Assembly: GCF_003696265.1 (NCBI RefSeq)
Contig: NZ_RFFH01000011.1
Location: forward strand, 160,496 to 224,495
Length of the DNA stretch: 64,000 bases
Direction of reading: 5' to 3'
Source: Nocardia stercoris
GTDB lineage: Bacteria; Actinomycetota; Actinomycetes; Mycobacteriales; Mycobacteriaceae
Within the stretch, counting starts at the first letter, position 1. The number at the start of each line of letters is the position of its first letter. The notes under the pieces are model-generated. The model was not told where the DNA came from and did not search any database. It worked only from the letters and a program-made list of their open reading frames with translations. The translations under genes and the position numbers were made by a program. Below are positions 35,201 through 44,286 of the stretch, one piece after another.

Positions 35201-35350
35201 GGCTCCCACGATGCGCGCCGGCCGCCGGACCGCCGCGACGCCGACCTGGGCGAACGGCCGCCCTGTGGACAACGCGAGCACCTGTGCGCACCTGCCCGGA
35301 AACGGCCGGGCGACACCGTTTCCTGTCGGTGGTGTCTGCTAGGCGGTGGG

Positions 35351-36028
35351 CTAACCGGCGCGAACCCGATCCACGGCGGCGGTGAACACCTGGTCCAGCG
35401 CGGTCGTATCGGCGGGCGCGTCACCGAAGATCAACGACGCCACCGTGATCCGTACGTCGTCGATCTGGGCGATCAGCGCGGTGGTCGACTGGGTCAGCCC
35501 GGGGCCACCGACTGCCCCGGCGACCGTGCGATGCAGGGCCAGCGTGTCGTCCGCGTCGGCCGGTGGGGGTGGAAGCAGTTCCGTCGTCACGGTTTTCGTG
35601 ATCGAGCCGCCGAGTGTCCGGACCACCGTGCAACGTTCCAGCTGGTCACGCAGGGTCGCCAGTGGTTCGGTGTCGCGGGTCAATTCGACGGTGATCGAGG
35701 TGCGGGTGGTGTCGTCGGAGCCGACCTCGGCGGCCGGGTCGTCGGTTCCCGGCGGCGGCACCGGCGGCGCGCAGTCCGCCGGGTCGGTCGCGCTACCGGC
35801 CGGAATGCCGGCCAGGTCGGTACCCGCCTGTCGGGCCCGGTCTGGCGGCAACGTGAGCACCGCGTACCCGTTCGGAAACTGCTCCGGACCGGGCAGCAGG
35901 GTCGATAGCGGCGCCGCGATGTGCCGATCGAGCCGCTGCGGGCCGCCGGTCGTGGCCGGGCCCGGGTGGCCGGACACGGTCGACCCGCACGCGGCGAGCA
36001 GAGAGCCCAGCACCGCGTACCCGAGCAT
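35351..36028 (-). CDS. Predicted lipoprotein of unknown function
   Basis: The N-terminus holds a lipobox, GSLLAACGST, with the cysteine expected to be lipid-modified and the protein anchored outside the membrane. The mature 210 residues contain paired cysteines (ADCAPPVPPP and ERCTVV) and repeated alternation typical of the soluble mycobacterial/nocardial sensor-like lipoproteins; no enzyme motif is seen. From the ATG at 36028 the signal peptide lacks a basic n-region; extending to the in-frame GTG codons at 36073 or 36079 adds RCARILRP, which fits a lipoprotein signal better, so the true start may lie there. Confidence 0.7.
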   Translation of the reverse strand: MLGYAVLGSLLAACGSTVSGHPGPATTGGPQRLDRHIAAPLSTLLPGPEQFPNGYAVLTLPPDRARQAGTDLAGIPAGSATDPADCAPPVPPPGTDDPAAEVGSDDTTRTSITVELTRDTEPLATLRDQLERCTVVRTLGGSITKTVTTELLPPPPADADDTLALHRTVAGAVGGPGLTQSTTALIAQIDDVRITVASLIFGDAPADTTALDQVFTAAVDRVRAG

Positions 36029-36395
36029 TGGACGCAGGATGCGGGCGCATCGAAGGTCCGGGACATCCGGCACGATCACGGGGACCACTATGCCCAGTTC
36101 GCGGCGGTGCTCCCGCACGCCACGCCGGGGGCGTGGTGCGGGTATGCGCTGGTCGGGCGAATCCGGGTGACCGGGCCACCGGGAATGCCCGACGCGCAGC
36201 CGCTGTTGCACCGGAGAGCGTCACGCCCCGACCGGGGTGCGTGTGAGCCGGTGAGCGACAATGGAGAAACGGTCCGTCGTGTACCGGCACGGCGGCAACG
36301 ACGTACGCCGATCGGACGGCGCCCGTGGCGGCAACCGCAGACGACGGTGGCGAACAACGGCGCGGCCGCACGAAAGGACCGGGAAGGAGTACGCG

Positions 36396-37328
36396 ATGGA
36401 CAACGAATCGCGCATGTACGAGCTGGAGTTCCCCGCTCCCCAGCTGTCCTCCGCGGACGGCGCCGGCCCCGTGCTCATCCACGGCCTCGAGGGTTTCACC
36501 GACGCGGGTCACGCCGTGCGCCTGGCGACCACACATCTGCGCGAGAGCCTGGAAACCGAACTGGTCGCGTCCTTCGACGTCGACGAACTGCTGGACTACC
36601 GCTCGCGGCGCCCGCTGATGACCTTCAAGTCGGATCACTTCTCCGACTACACCGAGCCCGAGCTGAACCTGTGGGCCGTGAAGGACACCGCCGGTACGCC
36701 GTTCCTGCTGCTCTCGGGCCTGGAACCCGATCTGCGCTGGGAGCGCTTCGTCACCGCGGTGCGGCTGCTCGCCGAGCAGCTCGGCGTGCGCCGCACCATC
36801 GGGCTGAGCGCGATCCCGATGGCCATTCCGCACACCCGCCCGCTCGGCCTGACCGCACACGGCAGCGACCCGGAACTCATCGGCGACCACCAGCGCTGGC
36901 CCGGCGAACTGCAGATTCCGGGCAGCGCCTCGGCACTGCTGGAATACCGTATGGCACAGCACAATCACGAGTCCGTCGGCTTCTCCGTGCATGTGCCGCA
37001 CTACCTCGCGCAGACCGCCTATCCCGAGGCCGCGCAGACCCTGCTGGAGAACGTCGCCGAGAACGCCGGCCTGGAACTGTCGCTGGCCGCCCTCGGCGAG
37101 GCCGCCGCGCGGGTCCGCGAGCAGGTCGACGAGCACATCTCGGGAAACGCCGAGGTCGAGACGGTGGTGCAGGCCCTCGAGCGGCAGTACGACAACTTCG
37201 TCACCGCGCAGGAACGTCAGTCGAGCCTGCTCGCCGGTGACGGTGAGCTGCCCACCGGCGAGGAGTTGGGCGCCGAGTTCGAGCGTTTCCTGGCCGGACT
37301 CGACGGGACCGACGACCCCGCGTCCTGA
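36396..37328 (+). CDS. PAC2-family protein (Rv2714-like)
   Basis: The 310-residue protein has the PAC2 (proteasome-assembly-chaperone-2-like) fold: VLIHGLEGFTDAGHAVRLAT, FDVDELLDYRSRRPLM, LLLSGLEPDLRWERF, GLSAIPMAIPHTRPLGLTAH and GFSVHVPHYLAQTAYPEAAQ. The C-terminal third is a long charged helix. The M. tuberculosis homologue lies in the same gene neighbourhood. Its biochemical role is unknown, though a link to proteasome-bearing actinomycetes is often suggested. The ATG follows GGGAAGGAG. A hairpin separates it from the helicase gene. Confidence 0.88.
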   Translation: MDNESRMYELEFPAPQLSSADGAGPVLIHGLEGFTDAGHAVRLATTHLRESLETELVASFDVDELLDYRSRRPLMTFKSDHFSDYTEPELNLWAVKDTAGTPFLLLSGLEPDLRWERFVTAVRLLAEQLGVRRTIGLSAIPMAIPHTRPLGLTAHGSDPELIGDHQRWPGELQIPGSASALLEYRMAQHNHESVGFSVHVPHYLAQTAYPEAAQTLLENVAENAGLELSLAALGEAAARVREQVDEHISGNAEVETVVQALERQYDNFVTAQERQSSLLAGDGELPTGEELGAEFERFLAGLDGTDDPAS

Positions 37329-37351
37329 TCGGCGCGCCGCGCAGATCGGTT

Positions 37352-37380
37352 GCCCCGCACCCGGACTCGGGTCGCGGGGC
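37352..37380 (+). terminator. Hairpin after PAC2 gene
   Basis: gccccgc-acccg and cgggt-c-gcggggc form a 12-bp stem with one bulged base and a four-base loop, 24 bases after the PAC2 stop. Confidence 0.6.
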
Positions 37381-37427
37381 ACCGCTGATTCGGGGCAACC
37401 CGCCTGTCACCTGTAGAGTCGGACCAC

Positions 37428-39935
37428 GTGCAGCTGTCCGAACTCGTGCCTGATCAGGTCGTCCACGATGTGGACGCCGACTGGCTGTTCGAGACGTTCG
37501 CCGAATGGGCCGGCGAGCAGGGGCTGACGCTGTATCCGGCGCAGGAGGAAGCGCTGCTGGAGCTCATGACCGGCGGCAACGTGATCCTGGCCACTCCGAC
37601 CGGTTCGGGTAAGTCCATGGTGGCGCTGGGCGCGCACTTCGCCGCCCTCAACCGGGGTCAGCGCAGCTATTACACGGCACCGATCAAGGCGCTGGTGAGC
37701 GAGAAGTTCTTCGCGCTGTGCGAGATCTTCGGGGCCGACCGGGTCGGCATGGTGACCGGTGACGCGGCGGTGAACCCGAACGCGCCGATCATCTGCGCGA
37801 CCGCGGAGATCCTGGCCAATCTGGCGCTGCGCGAGGGCGCGGCGGCGAACGTCGGCCAGGTGGTGATGGACGAATTCCATTACTACGCCGACCCCGATCG
37901 CGGTTGGGCCTGGCAGGTGCCGCTGATCGAGCTGCCGAACGCGCAATTCCTGCTGATGTCGGCCACTTTGGGTGAGGTCGACTTCTTCGCCCGCGACCTG
38001 GAACGCCGCACCGGCCGCGGCACCGCGGTGGTCGCCGGCACCGAACGCCCGGTGCCGCTGATGTTCTCCTACGCGCGCACCCCGATCACCGAGACGCTCG
38101 AGGACCTGGTGACCACCAGCCAGGCGCCGGTGTACGTGGTGCACTTCACCCAGGCCGCCGCCCTCGAGCGCGCGCAGGCGCTGACCAGCGTCAACTTCGC
38201 CTCGAAGGCCGAGAAAGACGCCATCGCGGAGGCCCTGGGCGGCTTCCGGTTCACCACCGGATTCGGTAAGACCCTGTCCCGCCTGCTCCGGCACGGGATC
38301 GGCGTGCACCACGCCGGCATGCTGCCGAAGTACCGCCGGCTGGTGGAGAAGCTGGCTCAGGACGGGCTGCTCAAGGTGGTGTGCGGCACCGACACGCTCG
38401 GGGTCGGGATCAATGTGCCGATCCGCACCGTGCTGTTGACCGGGTTGACCAAGTTCGACGGAGTGCGGACCCGCCGGTTGAAGGCGCGCGAATTCCATCA
38501 GATCGCGGGCCGCGCGGGCCGCGCCGGCTACGACACCATGGGCACGGTGGTCGTGCAGGCGCCCGAGCACGAGGTGGAGAACGCTCGTCTGCTGGCCAAG
38601 GCCGGCGACGACCCGAAGAAGCTGCGCAAGGTCGTGAAGCGCAAGCCGCCGGAGGGTTTCGTGTCGTGGTCGGAGGAGACCTTCGACCGGCTGGTCGCGG
38701 CGCCGCCGGAACCGATGGTGTCCCGCTTCCGGGTCACCAATTCGATGCTGTTGAACGTGATTTCGCGCAAGGGCAACTGCTTCACCGCGATGCGCCACCT
38801 GCTCGAGGACAATCACGAGCCGCGGCCCGCGCAGCGCAGGCACATCCTGGCCGCGATCCGGCTGTACCGCGCGCTGCGCGAATCCGGTGTGGTCCAGCAA
38901 CTCGACACGCCCGACGAATTCGGCCGCCACGCCCGGCTCACGGTGGACCTGCAGCGCGACTTCGCGCTCGATCAGCCCCTGTCGCCGTTCGCGCTGGCCG
39001 CGCTGGAGCTACTTGACACCTCGGCACCGACCTACACACTGGATATCGTGTCCCTCATCGAATCCACGCTGGAAGACCCGCGTCAGCTGCTGCTCGCCCA
39101 GCAGCATCGCGCGCGCGGCGCCGCGGTGGCCGAGATGAAGGCCGACGGAATCGAATACGACGAGCGCATGGAGCTGCTCGAGGAGATCACCTGGCCCAAG
39201 CCGCTGGCCGAGCTGATCGAGCCCGCGTTCGAGACCTACCGGGCCGGCCATCCGTGGGTGTCGGAGTTCGCGCCGGCCCCGAAGTCGGTGGTACGCGAGA
39301 TGGTCGAGCGCGCTTTGACTTTCGCCGAACTGGTGTCGCTCTACGATCTGGCGCGCTCCGAGGGCGTGGTGCTGCGTTATCTGGCCGACGCCTATCGTGC
39401 ACTGCGCCGGACGGTTCCGGAGGCCGCGCGCACCGAGGAACTCGACGACCTGACCGAGTGGCTCGGTGAGCTGGTACGCCAGGTCGACTCCAGCCTGCTC
39501 GACGAGTGGGAGCAGTTGACCAACCCCGGTGCGGAGTCCGATACCGAGCAGGTGGCGTTCGGCGCGGAGACGATCCGGCCGATCACCGCGAACGAGCGGT
39601 CGTTCCGGGTGCTGGTCCGCAATGCCATGTTCCGCCGAGTCGAACTGGCCGCGACGCGGCGCTGGGCAGCGCTCGACGAACTGGGCGACGAGCTGGACTG
39701 GGAAGCCGAGCTGGCGGCCTATTTCGCCGAGTACGGCACTATCGGTACCGGTCCCGACGCTCGCGGACCGCAGCTCTTCCAGGTCACGACCCGTCCCGGG
39801 TTCTGGCAGGTGCGTCAGGTGCTGGCCGATCCGGCCGGTGATCACGGCTGGTCGGTGGACGCGGTGGTCGATCTTTCCGAGTCCGATGCCGCCGGTGAGG
39901 TGGTCTTCGACGACATCGCGGTGACCGCGGGATGA
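37428..39935 (+). CDS. DEAD/DEAH-box helicase with DUF3516 domain
   Basis: The 835-residue superfamily-2 helicase shows motif I LATPTGSGKSMVAL (about residues 53-66), Ia TAPIKALVSEKFFAL, II as DEFHYYADPDRGWAWQ (DEFH in place of DEAD), III LMSATLG, and VI HQIAGRAGRAGYDTMG. Motif order and the DUF3516-type C-terminal half place it near HelY/Ski2-like RNA helicases of actinobacteria. It should use ATP to unwind RNA or RNA-DNA duplexes. The start is GTG with weak upstream purines. A 20-bp palindrome lies 19 bases after its stop. Confidence 0.88.
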   Translation: MQLSELVPDQVVHDVDADWLFETFAEWAGEQGLTLYPAQEEALLELMTGGNVILATPTGSGKSMVALGAHFAALNRGQRSYYTAPIKALVSEKFFALCEIFGADRVGMVTGDAAVNPNAPIICATAEILANLALREGAAANVGQVVMDEFHYYADPDRGWAWQVPLIELPNAQFLLMSATLGEVDFFARDLERRTGRGTAVVAGTERPVPLMFSYARTPITETLEDLVTTSQAPVYVVHFTQAAALERAQALTSVNFASKAEKDAIAEALGGFRFTTGFGKTLSRLLRHGIGVHHAGMLPKYRRLVEKLAQDGLLKVVCGTDTLGVGINVPIRTVLLTGLTKFDGVRTRRLKAREFHQIAGRAGRAGYDTMGTVVVQAPEHEVENARLLAKAGDDPKKLRKVVKRKPPEGFVSWSEETFDRLVAAPPEPMVSRFRVTNSMLLNVISRKGNCFTAMRHLLEDNHEPRPAQRRHILAAIRLYRALRESGVVQQLDTPDEFGRHARLTVDLQRDFALDQPLSPFALAALELLDTSAPTYTLDIVSLIESTLEDPRQLLLAQQHRARGAAVAEMKADGIEYDERMELLEEITWPKPLAELIEPAFETYRAGHPWVSEFAPAPKSVVREMVERALTFAELVSLYDLARSEGVVLRYLADAYRALRRTVPEAARTEELDDLTEWLGELVRQVDSSLLDEWEQLTNPGAESDTEQVAFGAETIRPITANERSFRVLVRNAMFRRVELAATRRWAALDELGDELDWEAELAAYFAEYGTIGTGPDARGPQLFQVTTRPGFWQVRQVLADPAGDHGWSVDAVVDLSESDAAGEVVFDDIAVTAG

Positions 39936-39954
39936 CGGCCCAATACTGTCCGCC

Positions 39955-39974
39955 GGTGGACGCATGCGTCCACC
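39955..39974. promoter_or_regulatory. 20-bp perfect palindrome before the polyamine operon
   Basis: GGTGGACGCATGCGTCCACC is a perfect palindrome between the helicase stop and the decarboxylase. It may be a terminator for the helicase (stem with small loop) or an operator of the polyamine genes; no U-tract is present. Confidence 0.5.
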
Positions 39975-40113
39975 ATCGAAAACCCGGTGTCCCAGCGTCT
40001 GCGTGATCTACGCGACGTTCACCCCGTCGATTCGTTTTCTGTGGTTCTGCGCTGCTAGCCTGGCTTGCTGTCTGGTGCGCTCAGCCGCACGGAAGAAAGA
40101 GAGTCCCCTTAGA

Positions 40114-41229
40114 TTGCCTGGTTCACACGCGCCCGAGTCGCCTTGTCTCGTGATCGACCTCCAGCGCGTGCGCGACAACTTCCGCGCACTGCGCTCCGCC
40201 TTACCCACGGCTCGAATTCGTTTCGCAGTCAAGGCTTCTCCGCAGCCGGAGATCATCCGGCTCCTCGCAGACGAGGGCGCGGAGTTCGATGTCGCCTCCA
40301 TCGGCGAGATCGAGCAGTGCCTGGGACTGGGAGTGGATCCGGCCGTCCTCTGCTACGGCAATCCGATCAAGAAGGCGACACATATCGCGGCGGCTTATGC
40401 CGCCGGTGTCCGCCGCTATGCGTTCGACACCGAAAGCGATCTCGAACGAATTGCTGAATTCGCGCCGAATTCGGAAGTGGAATGCCGATTCCTGGCGTCC
40501 GCTCCGCAGTCGCAGACGCCGTTCGGTACCAAGTTCGGTTGCGCGCCCGGCGAGGCCGTGCACCTGCTGGTGCGCGCCCGCGATCTGGGCCTGCGAGTGG
40601 TCGGTCCCTACTTCCATGTCGGCTCGCAGCAACTGGATCCCGCGGCCTGGCGGATCGGCATCGAACAGGCCGGTGCCATCGCCGAAGCGCTCGCGGTCAA
40701 GGACATTTCGGTCACGGCGGTGAACATCGGTGGTGGTCTGCCGATCTCCTACGCCGATCCGGCTCCCGGAACGACCGAACTGGGTGAGGTGATCGCCGCG
40801 GCGATGGCCGAATCCCTCCCGGAGCACACCGAACTCATCGTGGAGCCCGGCCGCGCCCTGGTGGGTAATGCCGGTGTCGTCCACGCGGAGGTAGTCTCTG
40901 TGCGCAAGGCGCCGGACGGGCGGCGCTGGGTCTATCTCGACATCGGCCGTTACAACGGAATGGCCGAGACCGAGAACGAGTACATCGCTTACCGGTTCGA
41001 GACCGGGCGCGACGGCGATCCGCTCGAGGAAGCGGTGGTCGCCGGTCCGACTTGCGACGGCGACGATGTGCTCTATCAACGTACGCGTGTTCTCCTGCCG
41101 ACCACGCTGCAAGCCGGTGATCCGATTCGGATCCTCGATACCGGCGCTTACACGGCGAGCTATTCGTCGGTGTCCTTCAACGGTTTTCCGCCCTTGGCCG
41201 TCACGGTCATCGGCGCTGAGCGAGAGTGA
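40114..41229 (+). CDS. Ornithine decarboxylase-like enzyme, fold type III
   Basis: The 371-residue enzyme belongs to the alanine-racemase-fold decarboxylases (ODC/DAP/arginine group). The PLP lysine is in RFAVKASPQPE, then GAEFDVASIGEIEQCLGLGV, FHVGSQ, the phosphate-binding NIGGGLP, EPGRALVGNAG, the active-site cysteine loop GPTCDGDDVLY (matches ODC GPTCDG) and GAYTASYSSVSFNG. It should turn ornithine into putrescine; CDGDD argues against a DAP decarboxylase. No good ATG exists: TTG at 40114 follows GAAAGAGAG and gives a family-like N-terminus, while GTG at 40075 or 39964 would add 13 or 50 residues. It ends eight bases before the fused synthase gene. Confidence 0.85.
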   Translation: MPGSHAPESPCLVIDLQRVRDNFRALRSALPTARIRFAVKASPQPEIIRLLADEGAEFDVASIGEIEQCLGLGVDPAVLCYGNPIKKATHIAAAYAAGVRRYAFDTESDLERIAEFAPNSEVECRFLASAPQSQTPFGTKFGCAPGEAVHLLVRARDLGLRVVGPYFHVGSQQLDPAAWRIGIEQAGAIAEALAVKDISVTAVNIGGGLPISYADPAPGTTELGEVIAAAMAESLPEHTELIVEPGRALVGNAGVVHAEVVSVRKAPDGRRWVYLDIGRYNGMAETENEYIAYRFETGRDGDPLEEAVVAGPTCDGDDVLYQRTRVLLPTTLQAGDPIRILDTGAYTASYSSVSFNGFPPLAVTVIGAERE

Positions 41230-41237
41230 GTTTGCCC

Positions 41238-42455
41238 ATGACGGCAGAATTCACCGGCTGGCACGTGCTGGCCGAGTTCGGTGGTGTCGACGCTGCCCTC
41301 TGCGACGATATCGAGCGACTCGAAGCCGCGCTTCGAAAATCGTTGATCGCCGCGGGCGTGACGATCTGCGATATGACGCGCAAGAAGTTCGAGCCGCAGG
41401 GTGCGACGCTGCTCGCGCTGCTCTCGGAATCGCACGCTTCGATCCACACCTACCCGGAATCCGGTGACATCTTCATCGATGTTTTCACCTGCGGCACCAT
41501 CGGTGCGGGCGCCACGAAGGCGGTCGAACTGCTGCAGCAGGAGCTGTCGCCGAAGTCGGTGCACATGGAGGTGCTGCAGCGCGGCCACGGCGCCCGGCGC
41601 ATCCACGAGCCGGTGGGCGAGGGCCTGACCCGGGTCTGGGACGTGCAGGACGTGATCGTCGAGACCGACACCCCGTTCCAGCACATGGTGATCGCGCGGA
41701 CCGAGCAGGGCATCTCGCTGTTCTCCGACAACGACCGCCAGTCCACCGAGTTCAGCCAGCTGACCTACCACGAGGCGATGCTGGTGCCGGCCTACGCGCT
41801 GGCCGCGAAGCTGGACAACGTGCTGATCATCGGTTCCGGTGAGGGTGTGGCGAGCCAGATGTCGGTGGCCGCCGGCGCGTCCCGCGTCGACCACGTCGAC
41901 ATCGACCAGCTCGAGGTCGAGCTGTGCGCCAAGCACCTGCCCTACGGCTACTCCGAGGCCGAGCTGGCCGCGGCGGTCGCGGGCGACGGCCCGATCAAGG
42001 TCCACTACGCCGACGGCTGGGACTTCCTGGCCGAGGCCGAGGCCGAGGGCGTGCGCTACGACGTCGTCGTCATCGACCTGCCGGACGAGCGGGTCGAGGA
42101 CGCGCAGCACAACCGTCTGTACGAGGAGGACTTCCTCAACCGATGTAAGGCGCTGCTGGCGCCCGGCGGCGTGCTGGCGGCGCAGGCGGGCTGTCCGACC
42201 ATGTGGCGCAACGAAACCCTGAAGCGGTCCTTCGCCCGCTTCGACGACCTGTTCGGCACGGTCGTCCCCTACGGCTCCGACGAGCACGAGTGGACCTTCC
42301 TGTTCGGTGTCACCGAGCAGATCGCCGACCCGGTCGCGGTCATGACCGCCAAGCTGGGCACGCTGCCCTACACGGCGGAGACGGTCGACGAGCGGGCGCT
42401 GGTCCGGGGCGCGATCGAGCCGCACGGCCTGCGCGCGCTGGCCAAGATCGGCTGA
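41238..42455 (+). CDS. AdoMet decarboxylase-spermidine synthase fusion
   Basis: The 405-residue protein joins two enzymes. Residues 1-115 are a bacterial S-adenosylmethionine decarboxylase: SESHASIHTYPE supplies the self-cleavage site E64-S65, from which the pyruvoyl group forms, and H70 and C85 (DVFTCG) match the catalytic H68 and C83 of the Thermotoga enzyme. Residues about 125-405 are an aminopropyltransferase of the spermidine synthase fold: TPFQHM, TYHEAMLVPA, the SAM-binding IGSGEGVASQMSV, HVDIDQ and VVIDLPDER. Together they would make decarboxylated SAM and pass its aminopropyl group to putrescine. Motif wording is divergent (GSGEG for GGGDG). It is the second gene of the operon with the ODC-like enzyme. 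Confidence 0.88.
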   Translation: MTAEFTGWHVLAEFGGVDAALCDDIERLEAALRKSLIAAGVTICDMTRKKFEPQGATLLALLSESHASIHTYPESGDIFIDVFTCGTIGAGATKAVELLQQELSPKSVHMEVLQRGHGARRIHEPVGEGLTRVWDVQDVIVETDTPFQHMVIARTEQGISLFSDNDRQSTEFSQLTYHEAMLVPAYALAAKLDNVLIIGSGEGVASQMSVAAGASRVDHVDIDQLEVELCAKHLPYGYSEAELAAAVAGDGPIKVHYADGWDFLAEAEAEGVRYDVVVIDLPDERVEDAQHNRLYEEDFLNRCKALLAPGGVLAAQAGCPTMWRNETLKRSFARFDDLFGTVVPYGSDEHEWTFLFGVTEQIADPVAVMTAKLGTLPYTAETVDERALVRGAIEPHGLRALAKIG

Positions 42456-42470
42456 CACTCAGGCGGATAC

Positions 42471-42506
42471 ACGAACGCCCGCCCGGTATTCCGGGCGGGC
42501 GTTCGT
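42471..42506. terminator. Bidirectional terminator after polyamine operon
   Basis: A perfect 16-bp stem (acgaacgcccgcccgg / ccgggcgggcgttcgt), loop tatt, is followed by gttt. It separates the convergent fusion gene and the MBL hydrolase gene. Confidence 0.88.
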
Positions 42507-42514
42507 GTTTCGCC

Positions 42515-43321
42515 TCAGCCGAAGCTCGGCGGCCGGATCGGCGCGTGCTGCTGCATCTGCCGGAAGAGCTTCTTGTCGTGCGAGTTGATGATCGTGATCT
42601 GATTGCCGTGGTCGCGGCGCAGGTCGCGCAGCCGACGCTGGTTCTCCTGGAACTGAGGCAGATCGACCGCGGTGGCCAGCTGATACGCGCGCATGTGCAG
42701 CGGCACCGAGCCGCCCTCGGGATGGATCTCACCGTCGAAGTTGAACGCGCCGCCGGCGTGCAGCAGCCAGCCGTACCCGGTGTCGACGGCGACGCCCACG
42801 TGCCCGCGGGTGTGCCCGGTCAGCGGCACGACCAGGATCTCCGGCGGCAGGCCCTCGAGTTCGCGGACCGCCCGGAAACCGAACCACTCGGCACCGCCGG
42901 TGTCCTCGTTGACCATCCAGCGCGGTCCGTGCGCCCATTGCCGGGCCCGGTAGCGGATCTTCTCGTTCATGGTGCGGCGCGCGGTGACCGCGAGGAATTC
43001 GGGGCTGTGCACGTGCACGAGCGCGCGCGGGAAGTCGGCGAGACCGCCGGCGTGGTCGAGGTCGAGGTGGGTGAGGATGATGTGGCCGACATCTGCCGGG
43101 TCGTAGCCCAGCGCTTGGATCTGGCGGATCGCGGTCTCGTGCTCGACCAGCTTCGCGCCGAACGCGAATCGCATCGGTCCCACCATCGCGCCCGGATCGC
43201 GCACGCAGTCCAGCCCGAACCCGGTGTCCACCAGCACCAGGGTGTCGCGGGTTTCGATCAGCAGACAGTGATCGACGACTCCGGCCGACATGGTGCCGCA
43301 GTTGAGATGATGAATCCGCAC
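42515..43321 (-). CDS. Metallo-beta-lactamase-fold hydrolase
   Basis: The 268-residue protein has the MBL signature THLDLDHAGGLADFP (HxDxDH, metal-binding), an upstream LVDTGFGLD, VVPLTGHTRGHVGVAV (third metal histidine) and INSHDKKLF near the end. The set resembles lactonase- or glyoxalase-like members that hydrolyse an ester or thioester in the cytoplasm. There is no signal peptide. It is a single gene upstream of oxyR in the same orientation, with a 50-base gap, and may share the oxyR transcript. Confidence 0.86.
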   Translation of the reverse strand: MRIHHLNCGTMSAGVVDHCLLIETRDTLVLVDTGFGLDCVRDPGAMVGPMRFAFGAKLVEHETAIRQIQALGYDPADVGHIILTHLDLDHAGGLADFPRALVHVHSPEFLAVTARRTMNEKIRYRARQWAHGPRWMVNEDTGGAEWFGFRAVRELEGLPPEILVVPLTGHTRGHVGVAVDTGYGWLLHAGGAFNFDGEIHPEGGSVPLHMRAYQLATAVDLPQFQENQRRLRDLRRDHGNQITIINSHDKKLFRQMQQHAPIRPPSFG

Positions 43322-43371
43322 GTGGAAAAGCCTGTCAGAAGCCCCGGCGGCGGGTCAATCGCACGGCCCGA

Positions 43372-44286
43372 TCAGGCCGTGACCCCGGGCCGGTGGGCGC
43401 GCACGATCTGCGCCAGCTCCTCGAAGTCCCCCGCGCGCGTGCTGGACGCGCGGAAGGCCAGACCGAGGGTGCGGCCGGGTGCGGGGTCGGCGAAGCGGGC
43501 CAGATCGAGCCGGCCGCGGCCGGTCTCGGCGGCCACCGCCATCTCCGGCAGCAGCGAGACGCCCAGCCCGCCGGCCACGCACTGCACGACGGTCGGCAGC
43601 GACGCGGCTCGGGTGTCGCCGACGGTGCCGGGCCGGATGCCTTCGGAGCGGCACAGTTCGAGTGTCTGGTCGCGCAGGCAGTGTCCCTCGTCGAGCAGCA
43701 GCAGCGGCAGGTCGTCGAGGGCGTCCACCGATACGTCGGTGCGCCAGGCCAGTTCGTGACCGTGCGGCAGCACCAGCACGAACTGTTCGTTGTAGAGCGG
43801 GATCTCGACCAGTCCGGGGACCTCGGTGGGCAGGGCCAGCAGCGCGACGTCGAGCACTCCGGTGCGCAGGCCGTCGAGCAGCCGCGCGGTCTGGTCCTCG
43901 ATGATGTGCGGCACCAGCCCGGCCATGCGCAGGCGCAGCTCCGGTAGCAGGCTGGGCAGCACGTAGGGCGCCACGGTGGGAATGATGCCCAGCCGCAGGG
44001 TGCTGCCGACGCCGCCCGCCGCGGCGGCCACGAACCGGTCGGCCGCGTCGAGGGTCGCGATCGCCTGCGGCAGCAGCCGTTCACCGTCCGGGGTGACCAT
44101 GACGCGCCGGGTGCTGCGCTCGATGAGCTGCAGTCCCAGTCCGTTTTCCAATGATGCGAGGGACTGGGATAACGTGGGCTGGCTCACAGCGAGCCGGGCG
44201 GCCGCGGTGCCGAAGTGCCGGTATTCGGCGATCGCCACGAACGCACGCAGCTGCGACAGGGTTGGCTGATAAGTCTGATCAGTCAC
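43372..44286 (-). CDS. oxyR: Peroxide-sensing LysR regulator OxyR
   Basis: The 304-residue LysR-type regulator starts with PTLSQLRAFVAIAEYRHFGT then AAARLAVSQPTLSQSLASLE, the DNA-binding domain, and has the redox cysteines of OxyR spaced nine apart in DEGHCLRDQTLELC (E. coli C199 and C208). Peroxide oxidises the pair to a disulphide and switches on defence genes. It is divergent from ahpC, its standard target. GTG at 44286 gives the common N-terminus (TDQTYQPTL); GTG at 44313, nine codons upstream and with AAAAGG five bases before it, is a possible longer start. A LysR-type box spans this region. Confidence 0.9.
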   Translation of the reverse strand: MTDQTYQPTLSQLRAFVAIAEYRHFGTAAARLAVSQPTLSQSLASLENGLGLQLIERSTRRVMVTPDGERLLPQAIATLDAADRFVAAAAGGVGSTLRLGIIPTVAPYVLPSLLPELRLRMAGLVPHIIEDQTARLLDGLRTGVLDVALLALPTEVPGLVEIPLYNEQFVLVLPHGHELAWRTDVSVDALDDLPLLLLDEGHCLRDQTLELCRSEGIRPGTVGDTRAASLPTVVQCVAGGLGVSLLPEMAVAAETGRGRLDLARFADPAPGRTLGLAFRASSTRAGDFEELAQIVRAHRPGVTA

